Shown piece by piece: positions 8,591 to 16,943 of a stretch of 64,000 nucleotides of DNA. A program made the translations under genes and the position numbers. Source of the stretch: Streptomyces sp. HUAS MG91 (GTDB taxonomy: Bacteria; Actinomycetota; Actinomycetes; Streptomycetales; Streptomycetaceae); contig NZ_CP159534.1 in NCBI RefSeq assembly GCF_040529335.1, positions 186,001 to 250,000 on the forward strand, given 5' to 3'. Within the stretch, counting starts at the first letter, position 1, and each line of letters starts with the position of its first letter. The notes below the pieces were generated by a model. That model made no database searches and had not been told where the DNA came from. It worked only from the letters and a program-made list of their open reading frames with translations.

Positions 8591-9244
8591 TCAGAGGCCC
8601 GCGAGGGTCGCGTTCAGCTGACCGGCCGTCAGAGCGGGCTCCGGCAGGGCGAGTTCGGGCGCCGCGGGGCGCAGCCCTGCCAGGAGCAGGGCGAGGGGGC
8701 GGCGCCAGGCCTCGGGAGTGGTCGCGGCGGTGAGCGCGGGGACGGCGCGGCCCAGTGCGGCGAGCGCGAACAGGACGTCCTCCACGACGACGTCGGACCG
8801 GACGGAGCCCTGCGCCCGCCCCCGCCGCAGGAGTTCGTCGAGAGTCCGGTGATTGTGCGCGTGGACGGCCTCCAGGGCGGCGACGCCCTCCAGGCTCGTC
8901 GTCATCAGGTCGTTCGTGCCGCGGTCGGAGGCGAGCACCGTGAAGACGACCTCCAGGTAGCCGGTGAGGCCCTCCCAGGCGTCGTCGGCCGTGCGCGCCC
9001 GCTCACCGGCGGACATCGTGCCGCTCAACTGGTCGCGGAAGACGGCGTCGACGAGGTCGGCACGGCGCGCGAAGTGCCGGTACAGCGTCGCGTTGCCCAC
9101 GCCCGCGCGGCGGGCGACGACGTCGAGCGGCGCCGCGAGGCCCTGCTCCCGGAACACCGCGCGCGCGGCCTCGACGATCAGCTCACGGTTGCGTCGCGCG
9201 TCCCGCCGCCGGTGCGCCGCCGTGCCCGATGCGCCGCCGGTCAT
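8591..9244 (-). CDS. TetR/AcrR family repressor of the divergent patatin-P450 genes
   Basis: A 217-residue protein. The N-terminal TetR HTH is clear (DVVARRAGVGNATLYRHFARRADLVDAVF, about residues 33-62), followed by a helical ligand domain with SerR-like segments. I chose ATG 9244; the longer frame would cover the operator palindromes. It is divergent from the patatin/P450 pair, with two matching palindromes between them, so it probably represses both directions and responds to an unknown lipophilic ligand. Confidence 0.88.
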   Translation of the reverse strand: MTGGASGTAAHRRRDARRNRELIVEAARAVFREQGLAAPLDVVARRAGVGNATLYRHFARRADLVDAVFRDQLSGTMSAGERARTADDAWEGLTGYLEVVFTVLASDRGTNDLMTTSLEGVAALEAVHAHNHRTLDELLRRGRAQGSVRSDVVVEDVLFALAALGRAVPALTAATTPEAWRRPLALLLAGLRPAAPELALPEPALTAGQLNATLAGL

Positions 9245-9277
9245 GTCGATCTCCTTCGCCGTTCTCCTGGGAAACAT

Positions 9278-9335
9278 CCGGGGAGTGCTCCCCGGTAAGG
9301 ATGCTATCGTCCCGACGAAACGGGGAGCACTCCCC
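9278..9335. promoter_or_regulatory. paired TetR operators
   Basis: Two near-identical palindromes. CCGGGGAG-TG-CTCCCCGG lies at 9278-9295 and GGGGAG-CA-CTCCCC at 9322-9335. Their centres are 42 bp apart (about four helical turns), so bound dimers would lie on the same face. The second ends 19 bp before the GTG start of the patatin gene, next to its ribosome site (GAGGAGGGG). Together they fit autoregulation by the divergent TetR protein. Confidence 0.8.
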
Positions 9336-9354
9336 ATTTGAGGAGGGGTGAATC

Positions 9355-10206
9355 GTGGAAGAAGCGGACAGGGCACTGGTGCTGGGCGGTGGCGGACCCG
9401 TGGGCGGTGCGTGGCTGGTCGGCGTCCTGGCCGGGCTCGCGGACGCCGGATCCGATCCGGCCGAGGCCGGGCTGACGGCGGGCGCGTCGGCGGGAGCCGT
9501 CTTCGGCGCCCGGCTCCTGTCGGGGCAGTCGCCGCGGGAGCTGTACGAGCGTCAGCTGGCCGGCGCCGACCGCGTCGACCTCGCCGTCACGGCCGGGCAG
9601 ACACTCCGGTTCCTCCGGGCGGCCCTCGGCGCGAGGGACCCCGATCGCTCCGCGCGCCGCCTCGGCCGGGCCGCGCTCGACGCGCGGACGCCTCCGGAGT
9701 CCGACGTCCTCGACACCGTACGGGCGTTGCTGAACGGCGTGCAGAACTGGCCGGAGCGTCCGCTGCGCCTCGCGGCCGTGGACGCCGTGACGGGAGAGCC
9801 GGACGCCTTCGACCGGGAGTCGGGCGTCTCCCTCGTCGAGGCGGTCGCCGCCAGCTGTGCCGTCCCGCTGGTGTGGCCGCCGGTCACGGTGGCCGGGCGG
9901 CGGTGGATGGACGGCGGCAGCCGCTCGACCGCACCGCTCGAACTGGCCCGCGGCCACCGGCGCGTCCTGGCCGTGGTGCCCCTTCCGTCCGCCGTTGGGC
10001 CGCACCCGCACGCTGTGCGTCAGGCGGCCGCGCTGACGGCGGCCGGAAGCCACGTCACGCTCATCACGCCCGACGCGGCGGCGCGGCGCGCCATGGGGCG
10101 GAACATGACCGCGGACCACCGCCGGGCGGACGCCGCCCGCGCCGGTCACGCGCAGGCCCGGGCGCTGGCCGCGTCCGGCGCGATCGACGACCTCCTGACC
10201 GCCTGA
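9355..10206 (+). CDS. patatin-like phospholipase family protein
   Basis: A 283-residue protein with GTG start preceded by GAGGAGGGG. It has the oxyanion loop GGGGPVGGAW, the nucleophile motif GASAG and the Asp motif DGGSRS, so the catalytic dyad appears intact. It is smaller than the 4844-6076 patatin and divergent from it in sequence. It is the first gene of a two-gene unit with a cytochrome P450 (16 bp gap), which suggests that a hydrolysed lipid or ester is a P450 substrate, or that both act in detoxification. Confidence 0.87.
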   Translation: MEEADRALVLGGGGPVGGAWLVGVLAGLADAGSDPAEAGLTAGASAGAVFGARLLSGQSPRELYERQLAGADRVDLAVTAGQTLRFLRAALGARDPDRSARRLGRAALDARTPPESDVLDTVRALLNGVQNWPERPLRLAAVDAVTGEPDAFDRESGVSLVEAVAASCAVPLVWPPVTVAGRRWMDGGSRSTAPLELARGHRRVLAVVPLPSAVGPHPHAVRQAAALTAAGSHVTLITPDAAARRAMGRNMTADHRRADAARAGHAQARALAASGAIDDLLTA

Positions 10207-10222
10207 ACCGAGGGACGACCCC

Positions 10223-11416
10223 ATGCCGACGGCACCCACCCTGGAAGAACTGGCTCCCGCCGGGCACGACCCGGCCCGCGATCCCCATCCCGTGTACGCG
10301 GCGCTGCGTGCGCGCGGCCCGGTCCATCGCGTCCTCGTCCCCGGGAGCGGCGAGACCTGGCTCGTCGTGAGCCGGGACGCGGCGCGTCAGGCGCTGACCG
10401 ATCCCCGGCTGAGCAACGACATCCGTCACTCGGCGACCTGGGACACCGACGGCGGTCATGCTCTCGGGCGGAACATGCTGCAGAGCGACCCTCCGCACCA
10501 CACGCGGCTGCGCAAGCTGGTCGCCGGGCACTTCACGCCCGGGCGGATCGCCGCGCTGCGTCCGCGCGTCGAAGCCCTCGCGGACGCCCTGCTGTCCGGC
10601 CTGCCCGCGGAGGGCACGGTCGACGTGGTCAGCGGTTACGCGCTGCCGCTGTCGGTCGCGGTGATCTGTGAACTTCTCGGAGTGCCCGAGGACGGACGTG
10701 ACGTCTTCCACGCCTGGTCGCGGGAGCTGGTGATGCCCACGTCGGAAACGGCGGCGTCCGCGGCCGGCGCGCGACTGGCCGCTCTCATAGACGACCTGGT
10801 CGCCCGGAAGACCGCGGCTCCCGACGGCACCCTGCTGAGCGAGCTGGCCGTCGCCGGACGGGACGGCGGCCTCGCGGCCGATGAACTCCTCGGGATGGTC
10901 TTCCTGCTGCTCGTCGCCGGGCACGAGACGACCGTCAATCTGATCTCGGCGGCCCTGTTCGCTCTTCTCACGCACCCGGACCAGCTGGCCCTCGTACGCG
11001 CGGATCCCTCGCTCACGGCCGCGGCGGTCGAGGAGGCCCTGCGCCATCAGGCACCGGTCCACTCCACCGCGTTCCGGTTCGCCGTGGAGCCGCTGGAGCT
11101 GGCGGGGACGGCGATCGCGGCGGGCGACGCGGTCCTGGTCAGTCTCGCGGCGGCGTCGCGGGACCCCGCGCACTACGCCGACCCCGACCGTTTCGACCTG
11201 CGCCGCACCGGCCCCGCGCACGTCGCCTTCGGGCACGGCCTGCATCACTGCCTGGGGGCGCCCCTGGCCCGCGTGGAGGCCGAGACGGCCCTGCGGCGCT
11301 TCCTGGCGCGCTTCCCGACGGTCGCGCTCGCCGCGGATCCGGCGACGCTGACATGGCGCAGCAGCACCCTACTGCGCGGGCTCACGGACCTTCCGCTGCG
11401 ACTGGGGCAGCGGTAG
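10223..11416 (+). CDS. cytochrome P450
   Basis: A 397-residue soluble bacterial P450. The I-helix motif AGHETT, K-helix ExxR (EEALR) and heme-binding loop [16 protein letters not shown] with the Cys thiolate ligand are all present. The length is typical of class I Streptomyces P450s, which need ferredoxin and reductase partners; none is adjacent. A GAGGGAC ribosome site lies before ATG 10223. It is probably co-transcribed with the patatin gene and controlled by the TetR protein at 8591. Substrate unknown. Confidence 0.94.
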   Translation: MPTAPTLEELAPAGHDPARDPHPVYAALRARGPVHRVLVPGSGETWLVVSRDAARQALTDPRLSNDIRHSATWDTDGGHALGRNMLQSDPPHHTRLRKLVAGHFTPGRIAALRPRVEALADALLSGLPAEGTVDVVSGYALPLSVAVICELLGVPEDGRDVFHAWSRELVMPTSETAASAAGARLAALIDDLVARKTAAPDGTLLSELAVAGRDGGLAADELLGMVFLLLVAGHETTVNLISAALFALLTHPDQLALVRADPSLTAAAVEEALRHQAPVHSTAFRFAVEPLELAGTAIAAGDAVLVSLAAASRDPAHYADPDRFDLRRTGPAHVAFGHGLHHCLGAPLARVEAETALRRFLARFPTVALAADPATLTWRSSTLLRGLTDLPLRLGQR

Positions 11417-11493
11417 CGCGGACTGCGCGGCGAGCGGGACGGCGAGCGGAAGATCCTCCGAGCGGTGGCGGGTGGCGGCGCCGAGGGAGGTGT

Positions 11494-11883
11494 TCACCGC
11501 AGCGACAGCGCGGCGGTGACCGTCTTTCCTTCGGGGCCGATCTCCACGTCCATGCGGGAGCAGAGCCGCTCGATCACCACCAGGCCGTATCCGCCGGGGC
11601 TCCCCTTGCGGGTGCGCACCCGCTGCGGCGCGGTCCGGCTGGCGTCGCTGACCCGCAACCGGAACTCGCCGTCCGCCACATCGACCTCGAGCCGGGTCAC
11701 CCCGCCCGCGTGCACCAGGGCGTTGGTCACCAGCTCGCTGACCACGAGCAGCGCGTCCTCGCCCAGCTGGCCGGCCCGGTCCCGCGGCAGTTCACGGCCC
11801 GCCTCGGCCATTGCCGCGCGGACCGCCACCCGGGCGTCCGCACAACTGATCTCCTCTGTCTCCAGTGCTTGAGCCGCGCTCAT
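11494..11883 (-). CDS. RsbW/SpoIIAB-like ATP-binding regulatory protein
   Basis: A 129-residue HATPase_c protein. The N-box is ELVTNALVHA, and the G1/G2 segments are LRVSDAS and GSPGGYGLVVIERLC. This is the Streptomyces single-domain anti-sigma/serine kinase-like family. An upstream in-frame ATG (11964) exists, but the family normally begins near MSAAQALE, and GGAAAGGA lies upstream of ATG 11883. It is divergent from a STAS-domain gene, a natural partner in a partner-switching circuit (inference). Confidence 0.82.
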   Translation of the reverse strand: MSAAQALETEEISCADARVAVRAAMAEAGRELPRDRAGQLGEDALLVVSELVTNALVHAGGVTRLEVDVADGEFRLRVSDASRTAPQRVRTRKGSPGGYGLVVIERLCSRMDVEIGPEGKTVTAALSLR

Positions 11884-12043
11884 ATCGACGTAGGTCCTTT
11901 CCCGTACATGTCGCACCTCGTGCCGCCACAGTTCTCGCTTTCCCCGCACCTGTCGGTCCGACACTCCCCCGATCCCACCCGCTCCGGACGAGAAAGGGGG
12001 ATCTGCCGATCACCCACCGAGGAACCTGTGGTTAGGTCTGCGG

Positions 12044-12451
12044 ATGGTTTCCGACAGACAGAGAATCGACGTCACCCGGCAGGACCGGGTGACCGTGGTC
12101 TCCTTCCGTGACGACATGGACCTCACGGACGAGGCCGAGGCCTACCTCGCCCTGTCCGGCGCGCGGGGGGACACCGGCACCACCGGCACCCTCCTCGACC
12201 TCGCCGGCCTCACCTTCGCCGACAGCACGACGCTCAACGTGATCCTGCGCGCCTACAACGAACACCAGGCCGTGCCGAGGCCCTTCGTCCTGAGCGGCCC
12301 CTACCACCCGGCCGTCGACAGACTCTTCGAGATCACCGGCGCCGGCGAGGCCCTGGAGATGACCGACAGCCGCGCCGAGGGCCTGCGCCGCGTCCACGAG
12401 CTCCGGGAGCGTCTCGGAAGCGACCAGGCCTCCGCTCCCGACGCGCAGTGA
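12044..12451 (+). CDS. STAS-domain anti-sigma factor antagonist-like protein
   Basis: A 135-residue protein with the SpoIIAA/RsbV pattern: RVTVVSFRDDMDL, then GTLLDLAGLTFADSTTLNVIL. Ser61 in the DST motif is the expected phosphorylation site. A C-terminal tail of about 30 polar residues follows the domain. No strong Shine-Dalgarno precedes ATG 12044. It probably switches partners with the divergent ATP-binding protein at 11494-11883; the target sigma factor is not in the immediate neighbourhood. Confidence 0.8.
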   Translation: MVSDRQRIDVTRQDRVTVVSFRDDMDLTDEAEAYLALSGARGDTGTTGTLLDLAGLTFADSTTLNVILRAYNEHQAVPRPFVLSGPYHPAVDRLFEITGAGEALEMTDSRAEGLRRVHELRERLGSDQASAPDAQ

Positions 12452-12491
12452 CGCCGGGAGCCGGGCCGGACGACGGTCTTGTCCTGCGCCG

Positions 12492-12955
12492 ATGACGCAC
12501 GAGACCGAACTGACGTCCCCCGTCGATCTGTGCCGGCCCGACGGGCGGTAGAACCCGGACGCGGTCGGCTGGACCCGGCGTCCGACGAACACGGACGCGG
12601 TGGTGCCGCTGGCCAGGCGCGCGGCACCGCCCGTTCGCAGCGGTGAGGGCGAGGTCCGTGCCACGCGACGGGCCCCGGTGTGCGGCTCGACGCGGAGGTG
12701 CCGCCGCCGGGGCACGGGGCCCTCGGCGTGGTCGTGCCGTGGAGCGACCGCCGGTTCCAGTACACCGTGAAGGACATCGGCCGCCCGGTGCACGGCACCC
12801 TGACCCTGCACGGCCGGACCCACGAGGTGAGCGGTCCGGGTTCGTTCGCCGCACTGGACCACGGCCGCGGCAAGTGGGCCCACACCGACGACGGCACCAG
12901 AACGGACCTCGACGGGCTGGTCGGCTGGGCCGAGGAGGCCCGGAACCGCTGGTAG
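12492..12955 (+). pseudogene. decayed DUF2804 family gene
   Basis: From ATG 12492 the frame reads MTHETELTSPVDLCRPDGR, which looks like the start of DUF2804 proteins, but stops at TAG 12549-12551. The same frame then continues NPDAVGWTRRP, the expected continuation. A second piece in another frame (from about 12671) holds the DUF2804 core LGVVVPWSDRRFQYTVKDIGRP and LDHGRGKW and ends at 12955. Full-length members are several hundred residues long, so the middle and the C-terminal part are missing. One nonsense change, a frame change and deletions together make this a relic. No upstream ribosome site supports expression of the 91-residue fragment. Confidence 0.75.
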
Positions 12956-13025
12956 CGGACTGGGCCGCACGGGTGAATAACCTGACACTTCATCACATGA
13001 GGCACTGTCGCGTTGTCATACGGTC

Positions 13026-13574
13026 ATGACGATCGAACTCATCACCCGACGGCCCATGCCCTCCCACCCACGCCGCAGCGACGGCCAAGCCCCCCTGCCC
13101 GCACCCGAGGAGCGCTCCTCGCTGCGCCGCGCCTGGCGGCTCACCGAGGAGCAGGTGGCCGAGGCGTTCGGGGTGACGGCGGCGACGGTCCGTTCCTGGG
13201 AAGCCGGGCGGTCCGCCCCGCGGGGGCGGCGCCGGGCGGCCTACGCGGCGTTCCTCAGCGGCCTCGCGCACGGACTGGTACCGGGGCCCTCCACCGAGAG
13301 CACTCCCCCGCCCGCACAGCCGCCCGCGCCCCGTCCTGCGCGCGTGCGGTCGAGCGCCGCCGTCGCGAAGGCCGCGGAGGAGAGCACGGCGGCGAGCACC
13401 ACGGAGACCGTTCTGCGCGGGGCGGCACCCTCGACGCCCGGTCGGCCGGTAGGGCGGGCGCCCGATCCCGTGTCGCCCGCGCGGCTGCGCGGATTCCGCC
13501 GGACGACCGCGGCCGTGGCGATGTGGATCGCGTTCGGCCACCTGATGGCCACCGCGCCGCTCCCGCATCTCTAG
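13026..13574 (+). CDS. XRE-like helix-turn-helix protein with C-terminal hydrophobic segment
   Basis: A 182-residue protein. Residues about 33-70 form a helix-turn-helix (WRLTEEQVAEAFGVTAATVR, then SWEAGRSAPRG). A long Pro/Ala-rich linker follows. The C-terminus has a hydrophobic stretch (TTAAVAMWIAFGHLMATA) long enough for one membrane helix. It may be a membrane-tethered DNA-binding protein. No obvious Shine-Dalgarno precedes ATG 13026. Target and ligand are unknown. Confidence 0.72.
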   Translation: MTIELITRRPMPSHPRRSDGQAPLPAPEERSSLRRAWRLTEEQVAEAFGVTAATVRSWEAGRSAPRGRRRAAYAAFLSGLAHGLVPGPSTESTPPPAQPPAPRPARVRSSAAVAKAAEESTAASTTETVLRGAAPSTPGRPVGRAPDPVSPARLRGFRRTTAAVAMWIAFGHLMATAPLPHL

Positions 13575-13611
13575 TCCGGAACGGAAGAGCGGCCTTTCGC
13601 CGGCCCCGGGT

Positions 13612-13899
13612 TCAGAGCACGAAGACGCTCCGCGCCGTCTCCGTGTCGTACACCTCGCCCGGGTAGACCAGCCATTCCACCGGCCCCGTGCAGTCGGGGC
13701 CGGCGTGGACCTCCGCGATGGCGTCGGTGTTGTTGACGATGGACTCGGGGAAGCGGTCGACGGCGTAACAGCCGCTCGGATCGACGTGATCGGTGCCGTC
13801 GACGACGAGGATGCCCTCGGCCGCGGAGGCCGGTACCGCGGCGGCCAGGGTCGCCGCTGCCGCCAGTGCCCCGAGGGTCAGGGCCGTACGTCGCATCAT
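13612..13899 (-). CDS. small secreted protein of unknown function
   Basis: A 95-residue protein starting MMRRTALT. It has a clear Sec signal peptide: positive N-terminus, hydrophobic LGALAAAATLAAAV and an ASA-A cleavage site near residue 27. The mature part is about 68 residues with two cysteines (SGCYAVD and PDCTGPV) that could form a disulfide. The motif GPVEWLVYPGEV resembles small peptidase-inhibitor-like secreted proteins of Streptomyces, but I cannot assign a family. Confidence 0.7.
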   Translation of the reverse strand: MMRRTALTLGALAAAATLAAAVPASAAEGILVVDGTDHVDPSGCYAVDRFPESIVNNTDAIAEVHAGPDCTGPVEWLVYPGEVYDTETARSVFVL

Positions 13900-14027
13900 G
13901 GTGAGTCCTCTCCGTGGCGCGGGTCGCGCTCGTCACCACCCGCGGTCATCACGGAACGTACCGGATCACGTACAACAGGTAACCGGCGTGCGGAAGCGAT
14001 CAGCCGCGACGCGGTGCGCCGTACGCC

Positions 14028-14606
14028 TCACCCCAGCGAGGCCACCGCCGCGCGCAACTGCCCCAGCGCCTCCAGCACGCACCGGGCCAGCTCCTCGCAG
14101 CCGCCGCGCTCCGCCTCGGACCACCGTGCGAGCCCGCGCTTGAACGCGAGAACGCCCAACTCCCCCGCGACGGCGGCGACCTCGCCGGGGACGCCGCGCT
14201 CCTCCAGGGCCGCGACCATCGCGGCCGCGAGGCTGACGGTCTTGAGCGCGTCCCGCTCCTGGAGCTCCGCGCTGGCGGCGACGGCGGCCTTCACGCGCGG
14301 GGCCAGCTCACGATTCTGCGGACCCATCGCACCCGATGCGCGCACGAGACCCGCGGCGACGGCCTCTAGCGGGCCGGCCCCCGCGGGCGCCTCGGCGATG
14401 CCCTCGACCAGCAGCCGGCTCAGGGTCTCCTGACCGGCCACCAGCAGATCGCGCTTGTCCGGGAAGTACCGGAAGAAGGTGCTCTTGGTGACCCCGGCGC
14501 GCTCGGAGATCTGCGCGACGGTCGTAGCGTCGTAGCCCTGCTCGGTGAACAGGTCGACGGCCGCCACGACGAGCCGTTCGCGTGAACCTGATTCCCACCG
14601 AGCCAT
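14028..14606 (-). CDS. TetR family repressor of the divergent epimerase gene
   Basis: A 192-residue protein. The HTH VAQISERAGVTKSTFFRYFPDK lies near residues 30-51, followed by a helical effector domain (AcrR_C-like). It is divergent from the NAD-dependent epimerase at 14693. Two mirror-image operators lie between them, so autoregulation and control of that gene are expected. Ligand unknown. Confidence 0.88.
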   Translation of the reverse strand: MARWESGSRERLVVAAVDLFTEQGYDATTVAQISERAGVTKSTFFRYFPDKRDLLVAGQETLSRLLVEGIAEAPAGAGPLEAVAAGLVRASGAMGPQNRELAPRVKAAVAASAELQERDALKTVSLAAAMVAALEERGVPGEVAAVAGELGVLAFKRGLARWSEAERGGCEELARCVLEALGQLRAAVASLG

Positions 14607-14620
14607 GTCGCCATCCTACG

Positions 14621-14675
14621 TGATGGGACTCTTGTCCCATCATCCGTGTACGGTGATGGGACAAGAGTCCCATCA
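14621..14675. promoter_or_regulatory. double TetR operator
   Basis: Two 22-bp palindromes: TGATGGGAC-TCTT-GTCCCATCA at 14621-14642 and TGATGGGAC-AAGA-GTCCCATCA at 14654-14675. The 9-bp arms are perfect in each. The spacers are complements of each other, so the second site is the exact reverse complement of the first. The centres are 33 bp apart. The first starts 14 bp upstream of the repressor start and the second ends 17 bp before the epimerase start. Confidence 0.88.
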
Positions 14676-14692
14676 CTATGAGGAGAGACCTC

Positions 14693-15574
14693 ATGCGCGT
14701 CTTCGTCACCGGCGGCACCGGCCTGATCGGCTCCACCGTCGTCGCCGAGCTCCTCGGCAACGGCCACTCCGTCCTCGCGCTCGCGCGTTCCGAGACGTCG
14801 GCGGCGGCCGTCGAGCGGGCCGGAGCGCAGCCGCTGCGGGGCGGGCTGGCCGATCTGGACGTCCTCCGCTCCGGCGTCGCCGAGTCCGACGGGGTCATCC
14901 ACCTCGCGTTCAGCAACGACTTCAGCAGCCCCGAGGCCCTGGCCCAGGGCGTCGCGGAGGAAGGGGCGGCCCTGGCGGCCCTGGGCGACGCGCTCGTCGG
15001 CAGCGACCGGCCGCTCGTCACCGTCTCGGGCACGCCGGTGGCGGCGGGCCGCCCGTCGACCGAGGACGATCCGCTGCCGACCGACGGACCGGTCGGCGGC
15101 CGGAGCGTCGCGGTCGTGCGCGCCCTGGGTCTGGCCTCCCAGGGGGTGCGGAGTTCGGCGGTGCGGCTGCCGCGCACCGTCCACAACGAGGGCACGGGCG
15201 GCTTCGCGGGGCTGCTGACGAACATCGCGCGTCAGAGCGGCGTGTCCGGCTACCCGGGCGACGGCGCCCAGCGCTGGCCGGCCGTGCACGCGCTCGACGC
15301 GGCCGTGCTGTTCCGCCTCGCCCTGGAACAGGCACCGGCCGGCACCGCCTGGCACGCGGTGGCCGACGAGGGGGACGCGGTGCGGGACATCGCCGGGGTC
15401 ATCGGGCGGCGGCTGGGGCTGCCGGTCCAGTCGGTGCCGGCGGAGACCTACGGTCCGCTCGGCCCGATCTTCGCGGCGGACCAGCCCTCCTCCAGCGCCC
15501 GCACGCGCGAAGCGCTCGGCTGGGAGCCGAAGCACCCGGCACTGCTGGCGGACCTGGAGAAGATCCAGCCCTGA
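14693..15574 (+). CDS. NAD-dependent epimerase/dehydratase (atypical SDR) family protein
   Basis: A 293-residue Rossmann protein with the N-terminal NAD(P) motif TGGTGLIG (GxxGxxG) at residues about 6-13. A catalytic YxxxK is not evident, which places it with atypical SDRs of the NmrA/epimerase type. I chose ATG 14693 over ATG 14678 because GAGGAGAG lies just upstream of 14693. It is controlled by the divergent TetR protein through paired operators. It probably acts in redox detoxification of a small molecule. Confidence 0.85.
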   Translation: MRVFVTGGTGLIGSTVVAELLGNGHSVLALARSETSAAAVERAGAQPLRGGLADLDVLRSGVAESDGVIHLAFSNDFSSPEALAQGVAEEGAALAALGDALVGSDRPLVTVSGTPVAAGRPSTEDDPLPTDGPVGGRSVAVVRALGLASQGVRSSAVRLPRTVHNEGTGGFAGLLTNIARQSGVSGYPGDGAQRWPAVHALDAAVLFRLALEQAPAGTAWHAVADEGDAVRDIAGVIGRRLGLPVQSVPAETYGPLGPIFAADQPSSSARTREALGWEPKHPALLADLEKIQP

Positions 15575-15586
15575 CCGGCCCCCGGC

Positions 15587-15611
15587 GGGCGGGGCCGCGT
15601 CGGCCCCGCCC
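15587..15611. terminator. bidirectional hairpin terminator
   Basis: GGGCGGGGCCG, a CGT loop and CGGCCCCGCCC give an 11-bp perfect stem between the convergent epimerase and MFS genes. There is no U-tract, as is usual for Streptomyces hairpin terminators. Confidence 0.65.
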
Positions 15612-15628
15612 ACCGGGTCCGTCCGCGG

Positions 15629-16825
15629 CTACGCGTCCACGGCGGCGGGCTCGCGGGTACGGGTGTCGGCGGCCGGGGCCAGCAGGATCGCTCCGGCCAC
15701 GAACACGAGGACCGCGACCATCGCCGAGCGCAGGCCGTAGTGGTCGCCCAGGAAGCCGAGGGCCGGCGGGCCGACGAGGAACGCCACGTATCCGATGATG
15801 GCGACCAGGGAGACGCGGGCCGTCTGGTCGGGGCCCGAGTCACCGGCCGCGGACAGGGCCACCGGGAAGCCCAGCGAGGCGCCGAGGCCCCAGAACAGCA
15901 CGGCGATCGCGGCCACGACGGCGCTGTCCGAGAAGATCACCAGGACGAGCCCGACGGCACCGGAGACGGCGCTCGCCCGGACGACCGCCACCCGCCCGAA
16001 GCGGTCGAGGAAGAACGAGCCGCAGAAGCGGCCCGTGGTCATCGCGGCGGCGAACCCGACGTAGACGAGGGATCCGGCCGCCGCGTCGAGCCCGTGACCG
16101 TCGACCATGAGCAGCGGCAGCCAGTCGTTCGCCGCTCCCTCGGCCAGCGCCATGGCGAGCACGATGGCGCCGATCAGCAGCAGGCGGCGGTCCTTCCAGA
16201 CCTGTGGCCGGGAGGCCGGTCCCGCTTCCGGCGTCGCCGGTCCGGTGCTGCGGCCGGTACCGGCCGGCACGGAGCGCAGCGCGTACAGCAGGAGCGCCGT
16301 GGCCACCGCCGCGACGACGGCCAGGTGCCAGTGCGCGGGGACGTCGGCGGCCGTGGCCGCCATTCCGGCCAGTCCGCCGACCACCGTGCCCAGGCTGAAG
16401 CAGCCGTGCAGGGTGGGCAGGACCGCACGCTCGGTGATGCGCTCGACGTCGGCCCCGTCGACGTTGACGGCCACCTCGCCCGCTCCCGTACCCGCGCCGA
16501 ACAGGCACAGGCCCGCGGTGACCACGGGTGCGGAGGCGAGGGCGCTGCCCGCGCCGATGACGACGACGGCCGCGACGATCAGGGAGGTGCCCACGGCGAT
16601 CACGGGCCGGGTGCCGAAGCGCGAGACGAAGCGTCCGGAGCACAGGATGCCGGCCATGGCCCCGACGGAGAGACCGAAGAGGACGAGGCCCATCTGCGCG
16701 GTCGACACGCCCAGTTCGTCGCGTACGTCCGGGGTGCGGGTCACCCAGGAGGACATGGCGATACCGGGAAGGAAGAAGAAGAGGTACAAGGCCTGACGGC
16801 GTCGGCGCACGGCAGGGTCTGTCAA
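15629..16825 (-). CDS. MFS transporter
   Basis: A 398-residue protein with about 12 hydrophobic segments and the MFS loop motif GRFVSRFGTRPV between helices 2 and 3. The N-terminal WVTRTPDVRDELGVS segment is typical of YbjJ-like MFS proteins. I chose TTG 16825 (LTDPAVRRRR) because GGAG lies 8 nt upstream, and because the longer frame would run through the operator and the divergent promoter. It is probably an exporter controlled by the divergent TetR protein. Substrate unknown. Confidence 0.85.
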   Translation of the reverse strand: MTDPAVRRRRQALYLFFFLPGIAMSSWVTRTPDVRDELGVSTAQMGLVLFGLSVGAMAGILCSGRFVSRFGTRPVIAVGTSLIVAAVVVIGAGSALASAPVVTAGLCLFGAGTGAGEVAVNVDGADVERITERAVLPTLHGCFSLGTVVGGLAGMAATAADVPAHWHLAVVAAVATALLLYALRSVPAGTGRSTGPATPEAGPASRPQVWKDRRLLLIGAIVLAMALAEGAANDWLPLLMVDGHGLDAAAGSLVYVGFAAAMTTGRFCGSFFLDRFGRVAVVRASAVSGAVGLVLVIFSDSAVVAAIAVLFWGLGASLGFPVALSAAGDSGPDQTARVSLVAIIGYVAFLVGPPALGFLGDHYGLRSAMVAVLVFVAGAILLAPAADTRTREPAAVDA

Positions 16826-16880
16826 CGGGAGCTCCGCGGGAGTTCGGAAGAATGGACAGGCAGGCGACGCGTCCCGCCCC

Positions 16881-16912
16881 CACCGGGTATGCACAAATGT
16901 ACATACCCGGTG
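16881..16912. promoter_or_regulatory. TetR operator between the MFS and TetR genes
   Basis: CACCGGGTATG and its perfect complement CATACCCGGTG are separated by a 10-bp spacer (CACAAATGTA), an 11+10+11 palindrome. It lies between the divergent MFS and TetR starts, next to the shared promoters. The inner part is AT-richer than the surroundings. Confidence 0.85.
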
Positions 16913-16943
16913 GAGCGGAGAGAAGAGAAGGCGGACCACCACG

